Source: CAYTOJ01 sp964439415
Lineage (GTDB): Bacteria > Pseudomonadota > Alphaproteobacteria > Rickettsiales > CAZAGG01
Assembly: GCA_964439415.1 (NCBI GenBank)
Contig: CAYTOJ010000014.1
Span: forward strand, 1 to 25,202
Length of the DNA stretch: 25,202 nt
Direction: 5' to 3'
Below are positions 1 to 6,889 of this stretch, piece by piece. Each line of letters opens with the position of its first letter. Position 1 is the first letter of the stretch. The position numbers were made by a program, and so were the translations under genes. Below the pieces are notes generated by a model. That model worked only from the letters and a program-made list of their open reading frames with translations. It was not told the DNA's origin and did no database searches.

Positions 1-48
1 CACCCTTTCACGGTGGTAACACGGGTTCGATTCCCGTAGGAGTCACCA
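1..48 (+). tRNA. tRNA-Glu (TTC), 3' part only
   Basis: The window opens inside a tRNA. The anticodon stem CACC/GGTG encloses the 7-base loop CTTTCAC with anticodon TTC at 7-9. It is followed by a short variable loop, a perfect T arm (ACGGG, TTCGATT, CCCGT), the 3' acceptor strand and a genome-encoded CCA at 46-48. The sequence closely follows bacterial tRNA-Glu. The D arm and 5' acceptor strand lie before base 1. The 3' end doubles as the attachment site of the integrase remnant that follows. Confidence 0.93.
34..48 (+). other. Putative attachment site (tRNA 3' end copy)
   Basis: The last 15 bases of tRNA-Glu (CCGTAGGAGTCACCA) recur with one mismatch at 1657-1671. A P4-type integrase gene starts 166 bases downstream. 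Integrases of this family commonly recombine at tRNA 3' ends and regenerate the tRNA, so this is read as the tRNA-side att copy. This is inferred from position and repeat, not shown directly. Confidence 0.6.
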
Positions 49-65
49 AAATTTCGTTCGCGCAC

Positions 66-136
66 GTTCGCTGTTCTCCGCAAAAGCATTGTACTTCCAG
101 CATTTTCTACGGTATTCCTATTCGTAGAAGTTCGCT
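66..136 (+). repeat. GTTCGCT direct repeats after the tRNA (possible integrase arm sites)
   Basis: GTTCGCT occurs at 66-72 and 130-136 in the 165-base space between tRNA-Glu and the integrase gene. The same heptamer occurs at 1689-1695 and 1742-1748 after the second att-like copy. Short direct repeats flanking an att core are typical of arm-type integrase binding sites, but binding is only inferred. Confidence 0.4.
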
Positions 137-213
137 GCTTTTCGTCTGCAGCCGTCATTTTTGACAGCATGAAATGCAGCATGAACGGGAATCGAACTGG
201 ATGATGCTGCCGT

Positions 214-1292
214 ATGCGCCTAAATGAAATACAGATCAAGAACTTGAAACCGCAGGATAAAATCTACCGCAAAGTGGATGGGGATGGCTTGTGCCTTGAA
301 ATCCACCCCAATGGTAGCAAACTGTGGCGCGTAGCCTATGTCTTTAATGGCAAGCGCAGGCAAGTTGCTTTAGGTCAATATCCCGTAGTGACGCTTAAAG
401 CTGCGCGTGAAAAACGCCTTGAGGTGAAGCGTTTGCTGGATAAAGGCGTTGACCCCGTGCAAGCCAAGCGTCAGGAAAAGCTCAATGTTGCCATCAAATA
501 TGAGAATAATTTTGAGGCAATAGCGCGGGAATGGCACAGCCAGAAACACCATACATGGCAACCAAAGCATTCTGCTAATATCCTAAAACGACTTGATACC
601 TACCTTTTCCCTACTCTTGGCAGCAAGCCCATCATTGAAATCACACCACCTGAACTTCTTCACCTTATCCGCCCTATTGAGAAAGCTGGCAAGCATGAAA
701 TGTCGCACCGTATCTTGCAGACTGTGAGCCAGATATTCCGCTACGCTGTGGCATGTGGCAAGGCTGACCGTGACATTACCCAAGATTTGAAGGGTGCATT
801 AAAACCAGTCGTGAGCAAAAACTTTGCCCATTTGGACGAAAAGCAACTTCCAGCCTTTATAGAAACGCTCAACCAGTACGACCTCATGAAAGAGGATGGT
901 GGGTATAATGGGAACCTATCACCAAATGGGGCTTTCAACTCCTCATTATGACCTTTGTGCGCTCTGGCGAACTACGAGGCGCAAAATGGGATGAGATTGA
1001 TTGGGAAAAATACCTATGGCGAATTCCAGCCGAACGCATGAAGATGAAAGACCCTCACATTGTGCCACTCTCAAAACAGGCCATTACCTTGTTCAAAAGG
1101 ATTCAGGGCATCACTGGCAGCTCCTACAGTGGCTATGTGTTCCCTAGCTTCCAAAATCCTCGCAAGACGATAAGCGAAAACACCTTCCTCAAAGCCATAG
1201 ATATTATGGGCTATAAAGGCATCACTACGGGGCATGGTGTCCGCGGCCAAGCAGAAGTGAGACTGACAAACCCCTATGCAGTACATCAATAA
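214..1292 (+). pseudogene. Broken P4-type tyrosine integrase
   Basis: This is a site-specific tyrosine recombinase of the P4/DUF4102 family, which inserts mobile elements at tRNA genes. The N-terminal arm-binding domain (about residues 1-90) and SAM-like core-binding domain are intact in the frame from 214, which stops at 951. The catalytic domain continues in another frame (TFVRSGELRGAKWDEID, then the TGHGVR H-x-x-R box) to 1292. If one G is restored in the GGG at 910-912, the two frames join into family-like sequence (GEPITKWGFQLL then the R box), so this is a -1 shift in a homopolymer. After TGHGVR similarity stops, and the last His/Trp and the Tyr nucleophile are absent in all three forward frames I read. 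The gene is therefore inactive even if the frameshift is a sequencing error. Confidence 0.88.
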
Positions 1293-1350
1293 TACTCTCA
1301 AAAAGGCCGCATAAGCTGTCTCATTATACTTGGCCGCGTACAGCATCAAA

Positions 1351-1381
1351 ATGATGCATAGAAACCGTTTCTATGCATCAT
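1351..1381. repeat. 31-bp near-perfect dyad (15-bp arms)
   Basis: ATGATGCATAGAAAC at 1351-1365 is followed by a single C and then by its exact reverse complement at 1367-1381. No T tract follows on the plus strand, so an intrinsic terminator is unlikely. It lies 59 bases after the integrase remnant. A protein-binding dyad or an element-end structure are both possible. Confidence 0.85.
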
Positions 1382-1395
1382 ACGCTGTCGTGGCG

Positions 1396-1422
1396 AATCG
1401 GACAAAATCGGATAGAATCGGA
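1396..1422 (+). repeat. Three AATCGGA repeats at exact 10-bp spacing
   Basis: AATCGGA begins at 1396, 1406 and 1416, so the copies fall on the same face of the DNA helix. Such phased short repeats resemble iterons or excisionase/integrase binding sites. The function is unknown. Confidence 0.8.
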
Positions 1423-1480
1423 CATCCTTTAATAAGCCAAGCCACTATTAAAGGATAAGGCTCTATGCTTTAGTGTGCCA

Positions 1481-1510
1481 ACACGGGTTGGAGTCCCATT
1501 TCGGCAACCA
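1481..1510 (+). other. tRNA-like 3' fragment
   Basis: The segment reads ACACGGG then a T-loop-like TTGGAGT, CCCAT, a 7-base acceptor-like strand, A and CCA. AACACGGGTT at 1480-1489 is identical to the tRNA-Glu T-arm entry at 19-28. No 5' half is visible, and the T stem has a C/A mismatch. It could be a decayed copy of another tRNA end left by an integration event, or chance. Confidence 0.35.
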
Positions 1511-1656
1511 CATTGCAGCGTGATATTTTGTGCTCACCTGTAACCGTGGTTGACAGCTTACAACCGCGTTTTTTAGCAGCATAGATAGCAGCATTCTTTG
1601 ATATAATAACTGTAAGAAATGTTATATATCAATGCACTATATTGTCAGTATGTACT

Positions 1657-1671
1657 CCGTAGGAGTCGCCA
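1657..1671 (+). other. Second att-like copy of the tRNA-Glu 3' end
   Basis: CCGTAGGAGTCGCCA matches tRNA-Glu positions 34-48 in 14 of 15 bases; the only change is A to G in ACCA/GCCA. A GTTCGCT motif begins 18 bases after both copies (66 and 1689). This supports a direct duplication bounding a mobile element of about 1.6 kb. Confidence 0.6.
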
Positions 1672-1688
1672 TTTAACCGTCTGTAATT

Positions 1689-1748
1689 GTTCGCTTTTAT
1701 TCGTTTTGGAGTTCATCTCCAACGGCATGAACCAACAGACAGTTCGCT
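1689..1748 (+). repeat. GTTCGCT repeats after the second att-like copy
   Basis: Copies lie at 1689-1695 and 1742-1748. The first has the same offset from the att-like core as the first copy after the tRNA, which suggests the same arm-site layout on both sides. Confidence 0.4.
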
Positions 1749-1886
1749 CATATTCTCCCTCATTTGCTTGCAGCTAGGGGGCTATACCTGTCGCATTTGT
1801 TGACATTTGGAGCGTAGCGACGACCTGCGCCAGGCGCTTAAGTGGAGGCTGTAGGCCGGGGTGCGCGCCCCCTTTAACAAATAAAA

Positions 1887-1942
1887 GATATACCGCCGAC
1901 TGACATAAATAATTTCAACTCTTCAAACGATAGCGGTATATC
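1887..1942. repeat. Perfect 10-bp inverted repeat pair upstream of dnaQ
   Basis: GATATACCGC at 1887-1896 and its exact complement GCGGTATATC at 1933-1942 are separated by 36 bases. The pair ends 35 bases before the dnaQ start. It could be a two-site operator, a long hairpin in the dnaQ leader, or the boundary of the inserted DNA. Confidence 0.75.
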
Positions 1943-1977
1943 ATATTCATAACTCGCTTTACATATGAGGTTGCAGG

Positions 1978-2670
1978 ATGGTTAGAGAAATTGCGCTGGA
2001 TACTGAAACGACAGGCCTCTCTCCGGCGGATGGCCACAGGATAATTGAGATTGGCTGCGTTGAGATGGTTAATCAGGTAAAAACCGGGCGCACCTTGCAA
2101 GTATACCTGAACCCGGAGCGGGATGTGCCAATGGAGGCGCAGCGGGTACACGGAATCAGCACGGAATTCCTGCGGGATAAACCAAAATTTCATGAAGTAG
2201 CGCAGCAGTTCCTTGAATTTATCAGTGATTCAAAACTGATAATTCACAATGCCGCTTTTGATATGCAGTTCATAAACTCTGAACTGGTCAAAGTTGGCCA
2301 GCAGGCTTTGCCCATGAGCCGAGCACTGGATACCCTGCTATTGGCGCGCAGTAAATTCCCTGGGCAATCCAATAATCTGGACGCGCTGTGCAAACGCTTC
2401 AACATAGATAAAAGCCATCGAAAATTCCACGGTGCTCTGCTTGATTCTGAACTTCTGGCCGATATTTACCTGCACCTTTGCGGCGGCAGACAAAGCAGTA
2501 TTGATTTAAGCCAGAATACAGTAAAGTCGGCTGTTGAAATCAAGCGCACCTACCGGAATCCGCGCCCGCACAAAGCCACTTTAGAGGAGGTTGAACTGCA
2601 CCAGCAGTTTATCTCTAAAATCAAAAACGCCCTGTGGATTACTTTAAGGGACAAAGATCAGGCTGCGTAA
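1978..2670 (+). CDS. dnaQ: DNA polymerase III epsilon subunit (3'-5' proofreading exonuclease)
   Basis: This subunit removes misincorporated nucleotides within the Pol III core. The DEDD-type exonuclease motifs are all visible: LDTETTGL (Exo I, about residue 8), HNAAFDMQFIN (Exo II, about residue 90) and HGALLDSELLADIYL (Exo III, about residue 150), with the H and D expected for the DEDDh subtype. At 230 residues it has normal alphaproteobacterial length. The start is backed by a GAGG ribosome-binding site 7 bases upstream. It is convergent with secB; the two reading frames overlap by 13 bases. The neighbouring dnaQ-secB-timA arrangement is common in alphaproteobacteria. Confidence 0.96.
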   Translation: MVREIALDTETTGLSPADGHRIIEIGCVEMVNQVKTGRTLQVYLNPERDVPMEAQRVHGISTEFLRDKPKFHEVAQQFLEFISDSKLIIHNAAFDMQFINSELVKVGQQALPMSRALDTLLLARSKFPGQSNNLDALCKRFNIDKSHRKFHGALLDSELLADIYLHLCGGRQSSIDLSQNTVKSAVEIKRTYRNPRPHKATLEEVELHQQFISKIKNALWITLRDKDQAA

Positions 2671-3149
2671 GACTCATTATCTGAGGCGTTATTACCACCG
2701 CGCAGACGCATCTCATACAGATTTTTAAAATCTATCGGCTCTAATAAAAGCGGCGCAAAGCCGCCATCACGGGTGAGATCAGAAATTACCCGGCGGGCAA
2801 ATGGGAACATGATGGTCGGGCATTCAATAAAAAGCACCTGTTTCAGGGTTTCCTCGTCCAGCCCGGAAATTGCAAACAGCCCGGCGTAAGTCAGCTCTAT
2901 CAGAAATGCATTCTCACCTTCCACCTTGGATACCGTATTGAGGCCCAGTATAACTTCATACAAGTCAGGCTGCACGGCGTTTACTTCAACATTTACCGCC
3001 GCTTCCAGAGCCGCGCCTTTCTGCATTTTCTGAAAGATGAATGGTGATTTGGGGTTTTCAAAGGAAATATCCTTAACGTACTGTGTCAGCAGCCTTACCC
3101 CTACAAAGTTCTGCTCCTCACCAGCTTTTTCTTCTATTTCTTCAGTCAT
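2658..3149 (-). CDS. secB: Protein-export chaperone SecB
   Basis: SecB is a cytoplasmic tetrameric chaperone that keeps precursor proteins unfolded and hands them to SecA. The sequence shows the family core: QYVKDISFENPKSP near residue 25, a hydrophobic beta-sheet region, and the conserved ECPTIMFPFARRVISDL segment followed by GGFAPLLLEPIDF. The length of 163 residues is typical. It is transcribed divergently from timA across about 90 bases, and its 3' end overlaps the 3' end of dnaQ on the opposite strand. Confidence 0.96.
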   Translation of the reverse strand: MTEEIEEKAGEEQNFVGVRLLTQYVKDISFENPKSPFIFQKMQKGAALEAAVNVEVNAVQPDLYEVILGLNTVSKVEGENAFLIELTYAGLFAISGLDEETLKQVLFIECPTIMFPFARRVISDLTRDGGFAPLLLEPIDFKNLYEMRLRGGNNASDNESYAA

Positions 3150-3239
3150 CGTTCTATGCGTATTGAATTTATATCCCTTATGGTTTAAGTGACTATTACA
3201 GTTACAGCAACAGTATTATTTTAATTCGCAGGTTTGATT

Positions 3240-3908
3240 TTGTATTCAGGATACATTGATATAATTTTTCTGGCCGCCTTAGCGGTGTTTATTTTCTGGC
3301 GGCTACGCGCTGTTCTTGGCAAAAATGTGGAAATTGACAGAAAGCCCGTAAGCAAGGGTAACACGATAATGCTGCCAACAGGGCTGGATAAATCCCTTCA
3401 ACATAAAAATATGGAGAAGGAGGAAGAGACTAAGAAGCAGGAGGAGGAGAAAAGCAGCTATCCTGCTGAACTGATGGCCAAGGTTGCTTTAATACAGAAA
3501 CTTGATCCATCGTTTACCTTGTCGAAATTTCTGAAAGGCGCGAGCGGCGCTTTTGAGCTTATCCTGAACGCAGTCAGTGCGGGTGATTTAAAAACTCTGA
3601 AGCGTTTTACCGCACCTGGCATATACGATGATTTTGCCGCCCTGGTGCAGGAACGGCTGGATAAAAAACTGAAATCCAACTCAACCATAATAGCAATTAC
3701 CAAAACCGAACCGCAGAATATTGTTATTGATAATAGCACCGCATTAATCAGCGTGCGTTTTGTCAGCGAGCAGATCAACTTTGTAAAAAATGAAGCAGGC
3801 GAGGTAGTGGAGGGCGACCCAAAACATGTGGATGTTGTGGAGGATATCTGGACGTTTGAAAGAAACCTGAAATCCTCTGACCCTAACTGGCTACTAACTG
3901 ACGCTTAA
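3240..3908 (+). CDS. timA: Tim44-like (TimA) membrane-associated protein
   Basis: This is a bacterial relative of the mitochondrial import-motor subunit Tim44. It has one N-terminal membrane segment (IDIIFLAALAVFIFWRLR), a charged lysine/glutamate-rich linker (about residues 55-75) and a C-terminal Tim44 domain ending in a VVEDIWTFERNL motif followed by WLLTDA. The exact bacterial role is not settled. I prefer the TTG at 3240 because an AGG lies 7 bases upstream; an in-frame TTG at 3234 is the alternative and would leave almost no spacer. It is followed after 11 bases by the DUF3750 gene in the same direction. Confidence 0.85.
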   Translation: MYSGYIDIIFLAALAVFIFWRLRAVLGKNVEIDRKPVSKGNTIMLPTGLDKSLQHKNMEKEEETKKQEEEKSSYPAELMAKVALIQKLDPSFTLSKFLKGASGAFELILNAVSAGDLKTLKRFTAPGIYDDFAALVQERLDKKLKSNSTIIAITKTEPQNIVIDNSTALISVRFVSEQINFVKNEAGEVVEGDPKHVDVVEDIWTFERNLKSSDPNWLLTDA

Positions 3909-3919
3909 TCATAAATTCA

Positions 3920-4645
3920 ATGAAAAAAGTGCTGCTTGCATGGCTTATACTTACCCTCGCAGATCCGGTATGGCTTATAGCAAACGGCAAGGTTGATTTT
4001 AAGGCCGATTACAGAACCGCGAACAGGGATAGTGCCGGAATAGCCCCTGAAGCAGCAAATCATAGTGGCGCAGTAGTGCAGTTCTACAGTGCCAGAGCAT
4101 TTAACTGGCGCGGTGCTATTGCCAGCCACTGCTGGGTGGCACTTAAGCCTGCTAATGCCTCCACTTATACAGTTTACCAGGTGGTAGGCTGGCTGAAGTA
4201 TCGTGGCCTCCCTGCCCTGTCCATCAGCCAGGATCTGCCGGATCGCAACTGGTATAACGCAGAGCCAACCTTGATTTTAGATATACGCGGCAAGCAAGCC
4301 GAACAGGTAATACCAAAAATTCAGCAGGCATCCAGGGATTACCCTTATTCTGCAAGGTATGTGCTATGGCCTGGGCCTAACAGCAACACTTACCCGGCAT
4401 ATCTCGGGCGCATGATTCCGGAATTAGGGCTGGTTATGTCAGCCGATGCGGTAGGTAAGGATTTTCTAGGCGGCAGTAAATTCTTCGCCAGCGCACCAAG
4501 CAATAGCGGCTATCAGCTTTCCCTGTACGGCATACTGGGAATTACCATAGCCAGAAAAGAAGGGCTGGAGATTAACCTGCTGGGTCTGACTTATGGACTG
4601 AGGTTTTCTCCCTTACGTATCCTGCTGCCGGGAATAAGCAGTTAA
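3920..4645 (+). CDS. DUF3750 family protein
   Basis: I recognise the DUF3750 pattern: VVQFYSARAFNWRGAIASH near residue 50, VYQVVGWLKYRG, the strongly conserved WPGPNSNT block with Y-L-G-R after it, and a C-terminal portion on LYGILGITIARKEGLEINLLGL. The N-terminus (LLAWLILTLADPVWLIANG) is hydrophobic and may be a signal anchor. The biochemical function is unknown. The N/C/H-containing blocks suggest a cysteine-peptidase-like fold is possible, but I cannot show it. It probably forms an operon with timA (11-base gap) and ispD (14-base gap). Confidence 0.8.
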   Translation: MKKVLLAWLILTLADPVWLIANGKVDFKADYRTANRDSAGIAPEAANHSGAVVQFYSARAFNWRGAIASHCWVALKPANASTYTVYQVVGWLKYRGLPALSISQDLPDRNWYNAEPTLILDIRGKQAEQVIPKIQQASRDYPYSARYVLWPGPNSNTYPAYLGRMIPELGLVMSADAVGKDFLGGSKFFASAPSNSGYQLSLYGILGITIARKEGLEINLLGLTYGLRFSPLRILLPGISS

Positions 4646-4659
4646 ACTTATCTGAGCTT

Positions 4660-5415
4660 ATGAAAATTACAGCACTTATAGTTGCGGCCGGAACAGGCCT
4701 TAGAGCAAAAACCAGGCTTCCGAAGCAGTATATGGAACTGGAAGGGAAAACAGTGCTTGAGCATACCGCACTGGCCCTCAAGCGTCACCATATGGTTGAT
4801 GATGTGCGGATTATTATAAATCCTGACCATACCGCACTTTATGAAAAATCCATGGACTGGCTTAGTTTAGCCCCGCCTATAATCGGCGGGGAGCAAAGGC
4901 AGGATTCAGTTTACGCAGGCCTCAAATCCCTGATGGATGATAAACCGGACGGGGTTTTAATCCATGACGCCGCCAGGCCATTCATAGATGCCGCTATAAT
5001 AACCTCAGCCATTAATGGTTTGGAATCCAACGTAGCGGTAATACCAGTCACAACTATCAAGGATACGGTAAAAGTAATTGAAGCTGGAAAAATTACTTCC
5101 ACATTGGAAAGACGCAATCTTTTCGCTGCGCAAACCCCTCAGGCTTTCCGTTATGATGAATTCATGGCCGCCTTTGAAAAGGCCATGGAGAGCGGCCTGG
5201 AATTTACTGATGACGCCGCTGTTATGGAATACTCAGACTTTGAGGTGGCTGCTTTTTCCGGCTCGGATATTAACTTCAAAATTACCACACCTGAGGACTT
5301 ACGTAGAGCCGTAGATGTTTTAAAACGCAGAAAAAAACGGCAGTGGATGAAGTCTCTGGAGAATGAACTTTTCCTGGTTGGAATGCGCATGAAACAGGAG
5401 ATTTCATCGCCATAG
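4660..5415 (+). CDS. ispD: 2-C-methyl-D-erythritol 4-phosphate cytidylyltransferase
   Basis: IspD transfers CMP to MEP in the non-mevalonate isoprenoid pathway. The nucleotide-binding loop ALIVAAGTGLRAKTRLPKQY is at the N-terminus. GGEQRQDSVYAGL, IHDAARPF and the closing FKITTPEDL block follow in order. At 251 residues it exceeds the usual single-domain length by a basic tail (RRKKRQWMKSLENELFLVGM and on). Many alphaproteobacteria fuse ispD to ispF; here no ispF domain follows, so ispF must be elsewhere. The tail may be linker-like, but no convincing IspF sequence was found in any frame after it. Confidence 0.94.
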   Translation: MKITALIVAAGTGLRAKTRLPKQYMELEGKTVLEHTALALKRHHMVDDVRIIINPDHTALYEKSMDWLSLAPPIIGGEQRQDSVYAGLKSLMDDKPDGVLIHDAARPFIDAAIITSAINGLESNVAVIPVTTIKDTVKVIEAGKITSTLERRNLFAAQTPQAFRYDEFMAAFEKAMESGLEFTDDAAVMEYSDFEVAAFSGSDINFKITTPEDLRRAVDVLKRRKKRQWMKSLENELFLVGMRMKQEISSP

Positions 5416-5474
5416 AACAAGCTGTAATATCTTTCATAAAGCTTTTGTTACGCTTTCTCTAAGTTTGAGTTTCA

Positions 5475-5493
5475 GACTAAGTTTTGATTAGTC
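5475..5493. repeat. Short dyad upstream of the Tad genes
   Basis: GACTAA, seven bases, then TTAGTC form perfect 6-bp arms 49 bases before the preferred tadE start. A CTAAGTTT direct repeat overlaps it (5458-5465 and 5476-5483). It may be an operator for the pilus operon or a chance palindrome. Confidence 0.4.
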
Positions 5494-5541
5494 ATTACCG
5501 TAAAATTGGCTATTATTAATGTTTGTCATCAGGCATTATTT

Positions 5542-6195
5542 ATGCAGTTAACAACCATTAAAAAGCTCTATCAGCATTTCCCTACAAAATTGCCAGGCAC
5601 TGGGCAAGAGAACAGGAATAATAGGTCGCTTATAGCTTCCGAGTCTGGCGTTACGGCGATAGAGTTCGCATTCGTGTTTCCCATGATCATGCTGTGCATC
5701 TGTTTCATTATGGAACTGGGAATGATATTCTTTGCCGCCATAAGCATAGAAAATGCCATATCCAGCGCTACCCGTCTTGCAAAAATCGGTATTACCGAAG
5801 GCGGCATGAGCCGGGATGACTACATCAGAAAGCAGATAAGGGAAAAGTCCTTCGGTCTGATAAATGCACAGAACCTGCTTATCACGAATGAAATCTCGAA
5901 GCTCGATCCAAAGGGTGGTTATGCAGGCGCGGCGGGTGAGAGATGCTCTAACGGTGCGAGTTGCCCATGCCCGGCTGGAGTTACCTTTAACGACACAAAC
6001 AACAACGGGGTTTGCGATATTGGCGGAAGCCTCCCTCTGGATACAGGCGGCCCGGGGGACATTGTAGCATACACGGTTATATACAAATGGCACATATTCA
6101 CGCCTGTACTGAAATACATCGGCGATTCTTCAGGCGACTATACAATAATCTCCGGCGGGGCAGTGCGGAACGAGCCCTTCCCGAAAGGACCATAA
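5542..6195 (+). CDS. TadE-like minor pseudopilin
   Basis: This is a Tad/Flp pilus accessory protein. The type-IV-like N-terminal segment has the TadE hallmark (ESGVTAIEFAFVFPMIMLC, with the invariant glutamate), one transmembrane helix, then a periplasmic domain. I choose ATG 5542 because CAGG lies 8 bases upstream; a TTG at 5506 would add 12 residues without a clear site. The C-terminal domain holds a cysteine cluster (RCSNGASCPCPAG) directly before D151-T-N-N-N-G-V-C-D159, which fits the DxNxNGxxD calcium-loop pattern. It is followed after one base by the second TadE-like gene, so co-translation is likely. Confidence 0.85.
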   Translation: MQLTTIKKLYQHFPTKLPGTGQENRNNRSLIASESGVTAIEFAFVFPMIMLCICFIMELGMIFFAAISIENAISSATRLAKIGITEGGMSRDDYIRKQIREKSFGLINAQNLLITNEISKLDPKGGYAGAAGERCSNGASCPCPAGVTFNDTNNNGVCDIGGSLPLDTGGPGDIVAYTVIYKWHIFTPVLKYIGDSSGDYTIISGGAVRNEPFPKGP

Positions 6196-6196
6196 C

Positions 6197-6889
6197 ATGG
6201 CCAGGCGAAATAAAAACATAACAAAGGATACCTCAGGTGTTGCCTTTATTGAAGCGGCGCTGGCCTTGCCAATTCTACTCATACTTCTGCTGCCGATAGT
6301 TAATTATTTTTCCGCCATACTGGCCATTCAGAAAGTGAACCGCAGTGCCGCAACCATTGCGGATATGGTGAGCATGTCTGTCCCCGTGCTGGCCACCACA
6401 AAAATGGCGGATATGAACAGCAGCAGCATGACCACGGATAACCTGAACAAAATACTCGCCCAGGTGGATCAGTTGATGCTCCCGCTTTCATTCGCAAACG
6501 GTGGCGGGAAAGTGAATATCTATTCCTATTATAAAGGAACCGGTGCGGGCGCAGCCCCGGCTCTGCAATGGAGAGCCACTTACCAGGCCGGGGGAAAAGT
6601 TGCATTTGATAAAGTTGGCAGTCCAAAATCCCCAAGTGGAGGCAAGGCAACGCCTGGCAGCACCGAAATCCTGCAAGCTGACTTCGCCAAGGATATGTTT
6701 GAAAATGAAGGCGTTATAATAGTTGAAGTTCTATATACCTACATGCCGCCCATGACCCTGGCTGCAAACTTAGGTATTCCGATAATGGGTCAAACGGAAC
6801 TGAGAGCAGTACGCTATTACATGTGCCGCAACGGCGCATTGCAATATGTAGCGCCGGATGTGCCGCCACCCGGCTGGTCGCCAACATGA
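6197..6889 (+). CDS. Second TadE/TadF-like pseudopilin
   Basis: The N-terminal membrane helix carries the pseudopilin pattern (SGVAFIEAALALPILLILLL, with the conserved glutamate), followed by a periplasmic domain of about 180 residues without recognised motifs. It ends in a proline-rich tail (DVPPPGWSP). Its ATG starts one base after the tadE stop, and its own stop overlaps the next start as ATGA (6886-6889), a tight operon arrangement. TadE and TadF proteins are hard to distinguish by eye; TadF-like is possible. Confidence 0.8.
   Translation: MARRNKNITKDTSGVAFIEAALALPILLILLLPIVNYFSAILAIQKVNRSAATIADMVSMSVPVLATTKMADMNSSSMTTDNLNKILAQVDQLMLPLSFANGGGKVNIYSYYKGTGAGAAPALQWRATYQAGGKVAFDKVGSPKSPSGGKATPGSTEILQADFAKDMFENEGVIIVEVLYTYMPPMTLAANLGIPIMGQTELRAVRYYMCRNGALQYVAPDVPPPGWSPT

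Larger units (their letters stand above)
1293..1977. other. Gene-free integration scar between the integrase remnant and dnaQ
   Basis: There is no convincing coding region in these 685 bases. They hold a 31-bp dyad (1351-1381), three phased AATCGGA repeats (1396-1422), a tRNA-like 3' fragment (1481-1510), a second copy of the tRNA-Glu end (1657-1671), two GTTCGCT repeats, small palindromes at 1704-1720 (TTGGAG, five bases, CTCCAA) and 1827-1837 (GCGCC-A-GGCGC), and a 10-bp inverted repeat pair at 1887-1942. In many alphaproteobacteria coaE lies next to dnaQ, but no coaE is visible here. Confidence 0.7.

Noticed and set aside
1293..1400. Continuation of the integrase catalytic end in another frame
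   Set aside because: I read the three forward frames after TGHGVR and saw no sequence like the expected His/Trp and Tyr motifs, so the end is truly missing, not just shifted.
1775..1880. GC-rich hairpin-like sequences before dnaQ as a terminator
   Set aside because: GGGGTG/CGCCCC pairing near 1858-1871 is followed by CTTTAAC rather than a T tract, and no active gene upstream needs terminating.
5438..5456. AAAGC/GCTTT hairpin as ispD terminator
   Set aside because: Only 5-bp arms with a 9-base loop and no clear U tract.
5340..5480. Possible remnant of a fused IspF domain after ispD
   Set aside because: Another frame after the stop reads a short GWNAHETGD stretch that vaguely recalls the IspF start, but it lacks the metal-binding DxH motif and ends quickly. 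Too weak to claim.
5548..6093. 181-codon minus-strand frame inside tadE
   Set aside because: No ribosome-binding site or recognisable protein pattern; it is opposite a clear TadE gene.
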